Part shown: piece by piece, positions 34,501-43,089 of the stretch
Layout: each line of letters begins with the position of its first letter
Position numbering within the stretch: the first letter of the stretch is position 1
Assembly (NCBI RefSeq): GCF_004348735.1
Contig: NZ_SMKT01000022.1
Span: 1-64,000, forward strand
Direction of reading: 5' to 3'
Length of the DNA stretch: 64,000 nt
From: Actinomadura sp. KC06
GTDB taxonomy: Bacteria; Actinomycetota; Actinomycetes; Streptosporangiales; Streptosporangiaceae
The notes under the pieces: generated by a model
Seen by the model: only the letters and a program-made list of their open reading frames with translations
Told to the model about the DNA's origin: nothing
Databases searched by the model: none
Made by a program: the position numbers and the translations under genes

Positions 34501-35496
34501 ATCACGTTCCGCGTCGTCGACGACAAGGGCGGCGCCGAGGGCCGCTCCCTCGGCGAGGGCACCGACCTGGACGAGCTGAAACGCCGCCTCGCCGGCAAGG
34601 TGCGCGGGACGCTGGCCAAGGCGGCGTCCACCGTCGAGCGCTCCGGCCTCCGCGAATGGACGATCGGGGAGCTGCCCCGCACCTACGAGCGCAACCAGGC
34701 CGGATACGACGTTAAGGCGTACCCGGCGCTCACCGACGACGGTGAGAGCGTCTCCGTCCGGATGTACGAGACGGAGGCCGAGCAGGCCCGCGCGATGTGG
34801 CTCGGGACGCGGCGGCTGATCCTGCTGAACGCGCCGTCGCCGGTGAAGCTCATCCAGGGCCGCCTCACCAACCAGGGGAAGCTCGCGCTGAGCCACAACC
34901 CGCACGGCTCCGTCGCCGCGCTGTTCGACGACTGCGTCACCGCCGCCGCCGACCGGCTCATCGCCGAAGCGGGCGGCCCCGCCTGGGACGAGGACGGCTT
35001 CCGCGCCCTGTACGACCGCGTCCGCGCCGATCTGCACGACGCGACCGCCGCGATCGTCGCGCTCGTCGAGCGCGTCCTGGCCGAGGCCCATGAAGTCGAC
35101 CGGCGGGTGCGCGGGACCACGAGCCTGACGCTCGTCCCGGCGCTGACCGACGTCCGCGGACGCCTCGCGGCGCTCATCCATCCCGGTTTCGTCACCGCGA
35201 CCGGATGGACGCGGCTGCCCGACCTTCCCCGCTACCTGCGCGCCCTGCAGGTCAGGCTCGACAAGCTCCCCGAGAACCCCGGACGCGACCGCCTGCTCGC
35301 GGGCCAGGTCGACGCCTTGACGCAGGAGTACGAGCAGGCGCTGCGCCGCCTGCACCCGTCCCGCCGGGAGGACGAGCCCGCACGCCAGATCCGCTGGATG
35401 CTGGAGGAATTCCGCGTCAGCCTCTTCGCCCAGCAGCTCGGGACGCGCTTCCCCGTCTCCGACAAGCGCATCCGCAAGGCGATGGCCCAGCTCTGA
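31564..35496 (+). CDS. hrpA: ATP-dependent RNA helicase HrpA
   Basis: A DEAH-box SF2 helicase of 1310 residues, the usual length of HrpA. Motif I is GETGSGKTTQIPKI, motif II DEAHERSLN, motif III SATID, motif V TNVAETSLT and motif VI QRKGRCGRVSEG. The helicase-associated, OB and long C-terminal HrpA domain follow. HrpA helicases act in mRNA processing and rescue of stalled ribosomes. The GTG at 31564 has TGAGGA five bases upstream and gives the family-typical opening PLADARARLPRLMLRDQHRLRRR. ATG codons at 31546 and 31552 are alternatives. It is divergent from the kinase. Confidence 0.93.
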   Translation: MRSPLADARARLPRLMLRDQHRLRRRIDGAQKMRDAGRRAKAAEEITADVGAAEKRVERRRLAVPAITYPAQLPVAQKKDDILAAIRDHQVVIVAGETGSGKTTQIPKICLELGRGVLGSIGHTQPRRLAARTVADRIAEELGTELGEAVGYKVRFTDRSSDDTLVKLMTDGILLAEIQTDRLLRQYDTLIIDEAHERSLNIDFLLGYVKEVLPRRPDLKVIITSATIDPERFSEHFGDAPIVEVSGRTYPVEVRYRPVVDPDDPSADPDRDQIQAILDAVDELGREAPGDVLVFLSGEREIRDTADALTKHFTRRRETTDVLPLYARLSSAEQHRVFQPHRGRRIVLATNVAETSLTVPGIKYVVDPGTARISRYSHRLKVQRLPIEPVSQASANQRKGRCGRVSEGVCIRLYSEDDFESRPEFTDPEILRTNLASVILQMTSLGLGDIAAFPFVEPPDRRNVKAGVDLLHELGAIDPSQSDPRKRLTPLGRRLAQLPVDPRLGRMILEADKNGCVREVLIITAALSIQDPRERPAEQQQAADDKHRRFADPTSDFLAYLNLWNYLREQQKELSGSAFRRMCKSEFLHFLRVREWQDLHGQLKQVAKSLGVTLNTADAAPDRVHMSLLAGLLSHIGLADAEKKDRQRRGQEYLGARGAKFAVFPGSSLFKKPPRWVMSAELVETSRLWGRVNARIEPDWIEPLAEHLVKRNYSEPHWSKKQAAVMAHEKVTLYGVPIVADRRVNYGRIDPELSRELFIRHALVEGDWETHHRFFHDNRALLDEVEELEHRARRRDILVDDETLFDFYDERIPEDVVSGRHFDSWWKRAARTEPDLLGFEKSMLINETAGGVSESDYPDAWKQGALRLRLTYQFEPGTDADGVTVHIPVQILNQVRPDGFEWQVPGLRTELITELIRSLPKQLRVNFVPAPDYARKVLDRVAPRTEPLLDALERELTEMTGVQVAREAWDPSRLPAHLRITFRVVDDKGGAEGRSLGEGTDLDELKRRLAGKVRGTLAKAASTVERSGLREWTIGELPRTYERNQAGYDVKAYPALTDDGESVSVRMYETEAEQARAMWLGTRRLILLNAPSPVKLIQGRLTNQGKLALSHNPHGSVAALFDDCVTAAADRLIAEAGGPAWDEDGFRALYDRVRADLHDATAAIVALVERVLAEAHEVDRRVRGTTSLTLVPALTDVRGRLAALIHPGFVTATGWTRLPDLPRYLRALQVRLDKLPENPGRDRLLAGQVDALTQEYEQALRRLHPSRREDEPARQIRWMLEEFRVSLFAQQLGTRFPVSDKRIRKAMAQL

Positions 35497-35587
35497 CCCG
35501 CCCAGCGCCCGCCCCACCCCGCCCCGCTCCGTCGCGCCGCGCATCCTAGGCGGGGCGACCTGGGCGAACCATGATCAATCGTCGGGT

Positions 35588-36559
35588 ATGACTGGACGCA
35601 TGGGGTTGCGAGAGTTCTATCCGCCTGTGGAGCCCTACGACTCCCGGCTGCTCGACGTCGGCGACGGGAACCGGATCTACTGGGAGACCTGCGGGAACCC
35701 GGACGGCAAGCCCGCGGTGTTCCTGCACGGCGGGCCCGGCGGCGGGATCCTGCCCGACCACCGGCGGTTCTTCGACCCGTCCGCCTACCGGGTCGTGCTG
35801 TTCGACCAGCGGGGCTGCGGGCGGAGCCTGCCGCACGCCGGCGACCCCGCCGTGTCCCTGGAGCGCAACACGACACCGCATCTGGTGGACGACATCGAAC
35901 GGCTGCGCGAGCACCTGTCCGTCGACCGCTGGCTCGTGTTCGGCGGAAGCTGGGGGAGCACCCTCGCGCTCTCCTACGCGCAGACTCACCCGGGGCGCGT
36001 GTCTGAGATGGTGCTGCGCGGCGTGTACCTCGTCCGTCCGGCCGATGAGGCGTGGGGGTTCACGCCGACGGGCGCGGCGCACCTCTTCCCGGCCGAGTGG
36101 GCGGCGTTCCGGGACGCGATCCCGCCCGCCGAGCACGACGATCTGCTCGCCGCCTACGGCCGCCGGATCGGCGACCCGGACCCGTCCGTCCACCTCCCGG
36201 CGGCGAAGGCGTGGATCGGCTGGGAGCTCACCGCGAACACGCTGCTGCCCGTCCCGCCGCCCGAGCTGGACGACGCCGACGTGATGGCGTTCGCTCGCAT
36301 CACGCACCACTACATCGCGAGCGGCGGCTTCCTCCCGGACGGCGGTCTGCTCGCCGGAGTCGACCGCGTCCGGCACGTCCCCGCCGTGATCGTGAACGGC
36401 CGCTACGACATGAAGACCCCGCCCGACCAGGCATGGGACCTGCACCGCGCCTGGCTCGAGGCGGACTTCCACATCGTGGAGGACGCGGGGCACGGCGGCT
36501 CCGAGCCCGGCGTCCGGGACCGGCTGATCGAGGCCACCGACCGCTTCGCCGGACGCTGA
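35588..36559 (+). CDS. pip: Prolyl aminopeptidase (proline iminopeptidase)
   Basis: A 323-residue alpha/beta hydrolase of peptidase family S33. The oxyanion region HGGPGGGILPDHRRFFDP, the DQRGCGRS motif, the nucleophile elbow GGSWGSTLAL and the C-terminal DAGHGGSEP histidine are intact. It removes N-terminal proline from peptides in the cytoplasm. Either ATG 35588 or ATG 35600 may be used. The family usually opens at about LREFYPPVEPYDSRLL, present here. It is a single gene with no clear partner. Confidence 0.92.
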   Translation: MTGRMGLREFYPPVEPYDSRLLDVGDGNRIYWETCGNPDGKPAVFLHGGPGGGILPDHRRFFDPSAYRVVLFDQRGCGRSLPHAGDPAVSLERNTTPHLVDDIERLREHLSVDRWLVFGGSWGSTLALSYAQTHPGRVSEMVLRGVYLVRPADEAWGFTPTGAAHLFPAEWAAFRDAIPPAEHDDLLAAYGRRIGDPDPSVHLPAAKAWIGWELTANTLLPVPPPELDDADVMAFARITHHYIASGGFLPDGGLLAGVDRVRHVPAVIVNGRYDMKTPPDQAWDLHRAWLEADFHIVEDAGHGGSEPGVRDRLIEATDRFAGR

Positions 36560-36716
36560 GCCACGCCGCCCCGCCGGAGCCCTTACGCGGCGGGCGTTTC
36601 CGAGATCTGCCCCGTCCGGCGTGACCATTGGTACCGAGTCCGGCACGACCTGTGCGTCCCCACATGTACCTCGCAAGTCACAGCAGCAACCCGGATCAGT
36701 GCGTATGGTTCATTCC

Positions 36717-38282
36717 ATGCCTAACAGCGAAGAGCGCGACAATAGCGGCCCCGAGGGGACGGCCGCGGCTCCCCAGGGCGCGGTCTCCGAAGGCGCGGGG
36801 GACGGCGGTGCCGGATCCCCCGGCGCCGGTTCGACGCATGACCCCGGCGCAGGCGGCCCGAGCCCAGGCGGCCCGAGCCCCGGCGGCGGCGAATTCACGG
36901 ACACCGGCCCGGCCGCCGAGGGCGACGTCAAGGTCGCCGGCACCGGCTCCGGCGGATCCACGGAGACGGCGGTCGCCCGGATGGGCGACCCGGTCACCGT
37001 GTGGCCGTGCGCCAATTGCGGACGTCCCGTCCCGCAGCCCATGGGCGCCGTCCGCGCGGTCCGCTACTGCCAGGACAACGACGGCGCCTGCGCCCGCGAG
37101 GCGCGCGACCGCCGCGACCGCGGCCGGGACGCGCCGGGCCTCACCGGGCAGGTCGCCGCCGCCTGGGAGATGGTCGAGCGGCTGGAGAAGGCCGCCGACG
37201 CGCTCGCCGACTCGCTGACGTCCGAGCTGAGCGTCGCCGGGGTGGAGCGGCGCGTCGCCGAGGTGCGGGCCGAGGCGGCCCGCGAGCTCGCCATCGCGCA
37301 GAGCGAGCGCGACGCGTCCCAGCGCAAGGCCGAGGAGGCGTGGCACGAGGCGTCGTCCGCCCGGCAGCGCGCCGAGTCCGCGGAGCAGGACGCCGCCCGC
37401 GCCCGCGAGGAGGCCAAGGTCGCGACCGCCAAGCGCGACGCCGCTCAGCAGGCGTGGGAGGAGGCGCACCAGGTCGCGCAGCAGTCGACGACCGCGAAGC
37501 TGGCCGCCGAGAGCGAGCGCGACCGCGTCGCCGCCCGCGAGACCGAGCTGCTCGCCGCGCTGGAGAGCACCCGCGCCGAGCTGGTCGGCCTGCACTCCAA
37601 GCTCGCCGAGGCGGAGGGCGCCGTCGAGGCGCAGCGCGTCGAGGCCGCCGTCGCCAAGCAGGGCGCCGAGGACCTGCGCAACGCGATGCGCGACACCGAG
37701 GCGCAGCGGCAGCGCGCCATGCAGACCGCCAGCAAGGCCGAGGCCGAGCGCACCGCCGCGATGCGGGCGCAGTCCGAGGCGGAGGCGGAGACCGTCCGCG
37801 CGATCGCCCGCGCCGACGAGGCCGTCAAGGACCGCGACGCCGCGCAGGCCCGTGCCCAGGCCACGGCCACCGACCGCGAAGAGCTCCTCGCCAAGATCAA
37901 CGATCAGACCGTGCAGCTGCGGCAGCTGTCGCAGTCGGTCGCCGAGCAGCAGGCCGCGCTCACCGCCCTCGCCGAGGAGCGCGACGCCGCCCGCGCCGAG
38001 GCCGACCGCGCCCGCCGCCAGATCGACCAGTTCACCCACAACACGCTGTCGTCCAACGTCCCGCCCGGCGGCCGGATGCCCGGCGGCGGCACGCCGGTCC
38101 CGCCCGCGGGCCACGCCGGACCGCCGCCGCCCGCCGGCATGCCGCCCCGGCACCGCTCGGCGCGCCCGTCGCACCCGTTCCGGACGGACCGCCGGGACAG
38201 GGCGCCGGGAACCGTCCGCCGCACGGCGCCAACCCGCACGGCGCCAACCCGCCCGGACCGCCGAACCGCGGCCGGCCGGTGA
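36717..38282 (+). CDS. Zinc-binding long coiled-coil protein, C-terminus possibly frameshifted
   Basis: About 521 residues. Residues 1-95 are Gly/Pro-rich and disordered. A short zinc-binding patch follows (WPCANCGRPVP and YCQDNDGACARE, four cysteines). Residues about 140-440 form an almost unbroken coiled coil with strong Ala/Glu/Arg heptads. The tail is Pro/Gly-rich. The last 45 residues in this frame become arginine-rich and end at 38282. The +1-shifted frame instead continues the Gly/Pro/Asn-rich style and ends NGADREDPLFTGP at 38323, suggesting a one-base loss in the C run near 38143. The function is unknown; it resembles actinobacterial structural or segregation-type coiled-coil proteins. 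The start could be the ATG at 36705. Confidence 0.7.
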   Translation: MPNSEERDNSGPEGTAAAPQGAVSEGAGDGGAGSPGAGSTHDPGAGGPSPGGPSPGGGEFTDTGPAAEGDVKVAGTGSGGSTETAVARMGDPVTVWPCANCGRPVPQPMGAVRAVRYCQDNDGACAREARDRRDRGRDAPGLTGQVAAAWEMVERLEKAADALADSLTSELSVAGVERRVAEVRAEAARELAIAQSERDASQRKAEEAWHEASSARQRAESAEQDAARAREEAKVATAKRDAAQQAWEEAHQVAQQSTTAKLAAESERDRVAARETELLAALESTRAELVGLHSKLAEAEGAVEAQRVEAAVAKQGAEDLRNAMRDTEAQRQRAMQTASKAEAERTAAMRAQSEAEAETVRAIARADEAVKDRDAAQARAQATATDREELLAKINDQTVQLRQLSQSVAEQQAALTALAEERDAARAEADRARRQIDQFTHNTLSSNVPPGGRMPGGGTPVPPAGHAGPPPPAGMPPRHRSARPSHPFRTDRRDRAPGTVRRTAPTRTAPTRPDRRTAAGR

Positions 38283-38339
38283 ACGGCGCCGACCGGGAGG
38301 ACCCGCTCTTCACCGGCCCCTGACCCACCGACGGCACGG

Positions 38340-38359
38340 GCCCGGCGCCGCCGCCGGGC
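38340..38359. terminator. Hairpin between convergent genes
   Basis: GCCCGGCG (38340-38347) and CGCCGGGC (38352-38359) form a perfect 8-pair stem with a CCGC loop. It sits just past the possible frameshifted stop at 38323 and directly before the stop of the convergent small membrane gene. Confidence 0.6.
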
Positions 38360-38575
38360 TCAGCCGTACCTCGTCACGACGTAGAGCGTCAGCACCACCA
38401 CCACGGTGATGATCGCCACGTGGCCGCGTTCCCGTGCCACGGTCTGCTTGAGGCCGTTGACCCGCCTGCGGCCGTGCCGGAGGTCCGTCACGGCACGGCG
38501 GGCGCGTTCCCAGTGGACGCCCGTGTAGATGGCCAGGGCGGCGACCCCGACCAAGAGCAAAGCGTCTCCGCTCAT
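38360..38575 (-). CDS. Small two-helix membrane protein of unknown function
   Basis: A 71-residue protein with two hydrophobic helices (ALLLVGVAALAIYTGV and VAIITVVVVLTLYVV) joined by a basic loop (RARRAVTDLRHGRRRVNGLKQTVARERG), so both ends should lie outside. No family is recognised. It is convergent with the coiled-coil gene, sharing a hairpin. The ribosome site is weak. The coding call rests on the clean two-helix pattern. Confidence 0.55.
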   Translation of the reverse strand: MSGDALLLVGVAALAIYTGVHWERARRAVTDLRHGRRRVNGLKQTVARERGHVAIITVVVVLTLYVVTRYG

Positions 38576-38769
38576 CAGGACCCGCCTCCGTTGTCGCGGA
38601 AGCTCAGATTGAACACCCGGAGCGGGCCGCCTGGCCATGTCCGGCGACACATTTCAAGATTTCAGGCGGAACCGAACATGGTTCACGGCCGACGGATCAT
38701 CGGCCGCGAAGGCCGCTCACCGCCCGAACCGCGTCACCGCCCGAACCGCGTCACCCCGAACCGCTCGGG

Positions 38770-39459
38770 TCACTGCCCGAACCGCTCGGGGTCGATCTCG
38801 ATCCAGATCTGCTCGGCGCGGCCCAGCAGCCGCCCGTCCGCCCCGTACAGCGCCGTCGCCGCGTGCAGCTTGCGGCCCTCGCTGCTGCGCGCGAACCCCA
38901 CCACGACGCACCGCTCGCCGGCGTCCGGGACGTCCATGACCTGCGCCGTCATCGTGCCGAGCACGGCCGGACGGCCCGCGACGGCGAACGACCATCCGCC
39001 GGGGCAGTCGAGCGCCGCCCACACCAGCTCCCGCTCGGGCACCCGCTCCGGCACCCAGGGCGTAGCGACCGTGCCGTCGGCCACGGGGCCCGGTTCGAGC
39101 CCGAGCCCGACCCCCGGCTCCCGCTCCGTTCCGCAGACGAAGCAGCGCGGGAACGGATGGTGCTCCGCCGTCCGGTACTTCTCCGCCCCGTCGAGCGCCT
39201 CCTCGAACGAGACCGGCGCGATGGGCGGCACCACGATCGCCCCGGCGAGGGCCTCGGCGACGAGGACGTCCCCGTCCCAGAGCCGCATGCTGTGCCCGCG
39301 CTCGTCCTCCTGCGTGACGGTCAGCTCGGTGTCGAGCGGCGGCGGCCGCCGCAGCGTCACCGTCACCGTGTCGACCGGCACCCGCCCCGCGAGGCGCCCC
39401 GCCACGTACCCGCCGTTCCCCGAATCGTCCGGACCGCAGAAACGTCCATCGATGATCAT
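38770..39459 (-). CDS. Probable double hot-dog acyl-CoA thioesterase-like protein
   Basis: A 229-residue protein. The N-terminal half opens FCGPDDSGNGGYVAGRLA (a glycine-rich hot-dog helix) and continues with TVTVTLRRPPPLDTELTV. The middle contains PRCFVCGTERE. The C-terminal half looks like a second hot-dog unit (WAALDCPGGWSFAV...LHAATALYGADGRLLGRAEQIWIEID). These are features of acyl-CoA thioesterase-like proteins, but no catalytic Asp or Glu can be assigned with confidence. The ATG at 39459 begins directly at the conserved fold. An upstream extension of about 25 residues is not favoured. Confidence 0.6.
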   Translation of the reverse strand: MIIDGRFCGPDDSGNGGYVAGRLAGRVPVDTVTVTLRRPPPLDTELTVTQEDERGHSMRLWDGDVLVAEALAGAIVVPPIAPVSFEEALDGAEKYRTAEHHPFPRCFVCGTEREPGVGLGLEPGPVADGTVATPWVPERVPERELVWAALDCPGGWSFAVAGRPAVLGTMTAQVMDVPDAGERCVVVGFARSSEGRKLHAATALYGADGRLLGRAEQIWIEIDPERFGQ

Positions 39460-39612
39460 CTGTTGCTTCCCCCGTGTTCGCCACCACACCCCAAAACGGC
39501 ATCGATCATAATCCGCGCCTCCGACACCGTTCATCCCGCCCTGCGCCCACGCAGGTCACCCCACTTGGACGGGCCCCACCGCCCGTGACGGGAATCCAGG
39601 GATTCCAGGGGC

Positions 39613-40131
39613 TTACACAGCTCGGGAAGGCTGGGGGCGGCCCGGACGGGTGGTGAAGAAGACGGAGAGGGAGCCCTGGAGGCGGGCGCGGACGGTCTCC
39701 TCGTCGACGGGGCCGTCCGCGGGGACGGGGGTGCGGTCGAGGGCGCGGTCGATGAGGACGTCGACGTTGCGGTCGGCGACGAGCACGGAGCACGTGTCGC
39801 ACCCGTACCACGGGTAGAGCATGTTCAGGACGGCGACGGCGGTGTCGTCGTCCGACAGGTGCGTGGTGTCGAGCTCGACCTCGAACATGTCGGTGTCCTC
39901 GGGGTCGAGCGTGGGGTAGTAGAGCCACCGCGGCCCGGGCGCGCCGCAGAAGTCGCAGGCCTGGTCGTGCTGGGCGGGTTCGCCGACGGCCAGTTCCAGC
40001 TCGTGGTCCCACGGCTCCACGCGCCGGTTGTGGCGGTAGCCGACCCCGTCGAGCGACCCCTCGCGGTTGTGGGTGACGTCGTGCACCTCGCCGCCGCAAC
40101 GGGCGCACATGAAGCCGATGTCCTCCTCCAT
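39613..40131 (-). CDS. Zinc-ribbon protein of unknown function
   Basis: A 172-residue protein with three CxxC pairs (CARCGGEV, CDFCGAPG, CDTCSVL), implying one or two structural zinc sites. The rest is acidic and mostly alpha/beta, with no enzyme signature. The opening EDIGFMCARCGGEVHDV and the mid-part WLYYPTLDPED look like a conserved actinobacterial hypothetical family. It stands alone, about 126 bases downstream of the helicase end of the next operon and on the same strand. Confidence 0.65.
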   Translation of the reverse strand: MEEDIGFMCARCGGEVHDVTHNREGSLDGVGYRHNRRVEPWDHELELAVGEPAQHDQACDFCGAPGPRWLYYPTLDPEDTDMFEVELDTTHLSDDDTAVAVLNMLYPWYGCDTCSVLVADRNVDVLIDRALDRTPVPADGPVDEETVRARLQGSLSVFFTTRPGRPQPSRAV

Positions 40132-40257
40132 GTCCCTCCCCCTGATCGCTGAGGCACCCGGAACTCACAGTATCCGTCCGGGCGGCCGGCTCGTACCGGA
40201 CGGCGCGATCCTCGACCCGAAGAAGATCTTCGTCCCGCGACGGCCGGGCCCGCGCGT

Positions 40258-41613
40258 TCAGTCTCCCGGGACGCGGTGCCGCGCCAGATGCGCGAGGACC
40301 GACTGGTTGGCCTCCCAGCCGTCCGGGAACTTCACCGGCACGCCGAGGTGCACCGGCTCGGCGGACGGGTGCGCGTCCAGCAGCTCGGGGATGCCCGCCC
40401 GCGCCACGACCACGCAGGCGTGCCGGTGGCGGGACGCCAGGACGCACAGCCGCCCCGACTCCAGGTGGAACGCTGTGGCGTCGCGGCGTCCGGACAGCGG
40501 GTGCAGGACGACCGTCGCATCGTATTCACGGCCTTGGAGCCGGTTCGCGGTGTCGACGGTGATGCCCTCGCCGTGCGGGCCGAGCGCGGCGCGGATCGCG
40601 GTGACCTGGTCGCGGTGGGCCGCGCCGATCGCGATGCGCGCGGCGTCCACCGGCCTCGATCCCAGCTCGGAATGCGCGACGGGACCGCGCTGCAGCAGCC
40701 GGACGGCCAGCGCCGCCGTCGCGCGGACGGCCTCGGCGTCGGTGCGCAGCGTGTGCCGCGCGGGCAGCTCGTAGAGCGCCCAGCCGGTGGCGGCGGCCTC
40801 CTCGAGCGCCCGGTCGTAGGTGGTGCCCATGCCGCCCGCCCCGAACTCCAGCCGCCGGTCGCCGGGGCCCGTCCCGGCGCGGAAGCCGGTGAACGGGTAG
40901 AACGCGTCCGACACGACGGGCGCGGCCGACGCGGGCAGCCGCCACGACACCGGCAGCCGGTGGACGGGCAGGTCCGGGTTGTGCGCCAGCAGGACGGACA
41001 CGGCGCTGCGCATCGGGTCCCAGGTCAGGCCCGCCCAGCGCTCGACCTCGACCGTGGAGAACGGGTCGAGCTGGCCCGGGTCGCCGACGAACAGGGCGCG
41101 CTCGAAGCGTCCGGCGATGCGCAGCAGCATGTCGGAGCGCATCTGGTACGCCTCGTCCACGATCGCCCACGGCCAGGACCCCTCGGAGAGCGTCGCCCAC
41201 TTCGCGGCCGTGGCGATGACGACGGTGTGCTCGGCGAGGTCGCCGGCCTTCTGCGCGACCCGCACCGCCGGATGCGCCAGGACCCGCTCGGACGGCGCGT
41301 ACCCCGACGCCGAGAGCCGGCCCAGCGTGATGCCGGGATGCCCGCCCGCGATCCGCTCGATGAGGTCGTCGACCTGCTCGTTCGTCTGCGCGACGATCAT
41401 GAGGCGCTCGCCGGCCTCGGCCAGGTGCGCGGCGGCGCGGACCACCAGCGTCGACTTGCCCGCGCCGGGCGGGGAGTCGACCACCACGCCGCGATGCCCG
41501 CCGCCCAGGTCGGTGAGGACGTCGCCGACGACCTGCGCCGCGGCCTCCGCCGGGTTCGGATCGTCCGCCGGCGCCGGCGCCGGTGCCAGGTGGCGGGTTG
41601 CGTGTTCGGTCAC
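40258..41613 (-). CDS. SF1B helicase of the Upf1/Dna2 type (last gene of the split-Dna2-like operon)
   Basis: A 451-residue superfamily 1 helicase. Walker A is SPPGAGKST (Lys53), Walker B AIVDEAYQM, motif III LFVGDPGQLDPF, motif IV SWRLP, motif V VDTANRLQGREYDATVV, and motif VI VLASRHRHACVVV. These are the Upf1/Dna2 signatures rather than UvrD/RecB ones. The protein begins almost at motif I, so the N-terminal beta-barrel normally found in this family is missing; the upstream gene may supply it. The GTG start overlaps that gene's stop (GTGA). The predicted role is 5'-3' unwinding of DNA or RNA in partnership with the nuclease two genes up. Confidence 0.85.
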   Translation of the reverse strand: MTEHATRHLAPAPAPADDPNPAEAAAQVVGDVLTDLGGGHRGVVVDSPPGAGKSTLVVRAAAHLAEAGERLMIVAQTNEQVDDLIERIAGGHPGITLGRLSASGYAPSERVLAHPAVRVAQKAGDLAEHTVVIATAAKWATLSEGSWPWAIVDEAYQMRSDMLLRIAGRFERALFVGDPGQLDPFSTVEVERWAGLTWDPMRSAVSVLLAHNPDLPVHRLPVSWRLPASAAPVVSDAFYPFTGFRAGTGPGDRRLEFGAGGMGTTYDRALEEAAATGWALYELPARHTLRTDAEAVRATAALAVRLLQRGPVAHSELGSRPVDAARIAIGAAHRDQVTAIRAALGPHGEGITVDTANRLQGREYDATVVLHPLSGRRDATAFHLESGRLCVLASRHRHACVVVARAGIPELLDAHPSAEPVHLGVPVKFPDGWEANQSVLAHLARHRVPGD

Positions 41614-43082
41614 GACCAGTCCTCCTTGGCGTCCTCGTTGGCCGGCACGTACTCCTCGGGCGGTCCGCCGTGCGTCCACGGCGTGGCCTCGCGGTCGGGG
41701 AACTTCGCCGCGCCGAACGAGCCGTCCGTGAGGGAGGTGAAGCACACCCGGTCGCCGACCTGCGGGACGGCGCCCGGCTCGGGCGTGAGCTTGCGGCCCA
41801 TCCCGCCCGTCAGTTCCAGCAGCACCGTGCCGCCGTCGATCTCCATGATCTTTCCCTTGAGCGCCGGACGCGCCGCGTTGCACACGGTCGTCCCGGCGTC
41901 GAGGCGCACCGGGTCCTGCGTGCTGACGCGCAGATGCGGGCGGAGCTTGGGGCGCTTGCCCGTCTCGTCCAGGCGGGTCGGGTCGCAGTCGGCGACGACG
42001 CCGCCGAACGCCTGGCCCGCCAGCCGGTGCTCGGCCATGACCAGCGGATCGTCGAAGGCGCGCTGCGCGTCGTAGGCGTCCTGGGCGCGTTCGAGGTCGT
42101 GCAGCCGCCGCGCCGCCCGGACGGGCGGGTCGCGGCGCGCCTGCGGATACGCCTCGCCGAACGTCTGGTGGTAGTAGGTGAAGGCGTCACGGTCGCGCTC
42201 CCAGCGCCCCGGCACGCTCGCGCCTTCCGGCAGGGCGCGCAGGAGTTCGACGGCCCGCCACATCAGGTCCCAGGTCGGGGCAAGCTGGCCGGACAGGGCG
42301 GTGCGGAGCCGCTCCTCGGCGGGGGAGCCGGGGCCTGACCGGTCGTAGGCGGCGACCGCCGGGGCGAGGACCTCGTTGTCGAACGTCGGGTCGGTCGCAG
42401 GGCCCGCCGGCGGGCAGATCACCGGGTCTTCGGCGCGGGCCGCGGCGGCGGGGCCGTCCAGGCCGTCCGGCGGGTCGATCCAGCCCATCAGGGCGGCGAG
42501 GTTGCCGTCTTCCAGGGAACTCTGGCCCGTCGCCCAGTGCAGCCTCAGCATCTCCGTCATGGCGCCCAGCAGCGACGACCCGGGATGGTCGTGCCGGTCG
42601 GCGAACCACGTCAGCCACCGTCCGAGCACCGGGACCGCCGGGTCCACCGCGTACGGGCCCTCGGTGCTGCGGAACCGCGTCGAGCGTCCCATCAGCCGCA
42701 GGAACGCGACGCCGCCCCGGTTCGGGACGAGCAACTGCGGCGCGTTCCCGTACCGGATGCGTTCCTCGCCGTCCTTGGCGGGCGGTAGCTCCTCTGCCGC
42801 GCCGTGGCTCGTCTCGATGTGGTTCAGGACGAGCCTGGCCAGGTCGGCGGCGAACGCGAACCGCAGGTCGCGGTTGCGCGGCTGCGGCACGACCAGCAGC
42901 GACGGGTCGTCCGGCCTGCTCCCGGCCATGACCGCCAGCGGCGCCGCGGCTTCCCCGGCGAGCTTCAGCGGGACGAGCACCAGCGGCGCGTCCGACACAT
43001 GGCAGTGCCGCACCGTCGCGAGCGGCCGCGCGACCCCGGCGGCCGTCGCCTCCAGCCGGGCGAGCGAAGTCAGCGCGCTCAT
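41610..43082 (-). CDS. Unknown protein of the split-Dna2-like operon, with C-terminal barrel-like region
   Basis: A 490-residue protein, not assignable to a named family. Most of it is helical with Trp/Arg-rich patches (LGRWLTWFADRHDHPGSSLLGAMTEMLRLHW). Residues about 400-465 contain beta strands around TTVCNAARPALKGKIMEIDGG, VLLELTGG and VGDRVCFTSL. They resemble the 1B beta-barrel that precedes the helicase core in Upf1 and Dna2 (inference). The next gene encodes such a core lacking the barrel. It starts 7 bases after the nuclease gene and overlaps the helicase gene by four bases. It may bridge nuclease and helicase in one complex. Confidence 0.7.
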   Translation of the reverse strand: MSALTSLARLEATAAGVARPLATVRHCHVSDAPLVLVPLKLAGEAAAPLAVMAGSRPDDPSLLVVPQPRNRDLRFAFAADLARLVLNHIETSHGAAEELPPAKDGEERIRYGNAPQLLVPNRGGVAFLRLMGRSTRFRSTEGPYAVDPAVPVLGRWLTWFADRHDHPGSSLLGAMTEMLRLHWATGQSSLEDGNLAALMGWIDPPDGLDGPAAAARAEDPVICPPAGPATDPTFDNEVLAPAVAAYDRSGPGSPAEERLRTALSGQLAPTWDLMWRAVELLRALPEGASVPGRWERDRDAFTYYHQTFGEAYPQARRDPPVRAARRLHDLERAQDAYDAQRAFDDPLVMAEHRLAGQAFGGVVADCDPTRLDETGKRPKLRPHLRVSTQDPVRLDAGTTVCNAARPALKGKIMEIDGGTVLLELTGGMGRKLTPEPGAVPQVGDRVCFTSLTDGSFGAAKFPDREATPWTHGGPPEEYVPANEDAKEDWS

Positions 43083-43089
43083 CGGCCGA

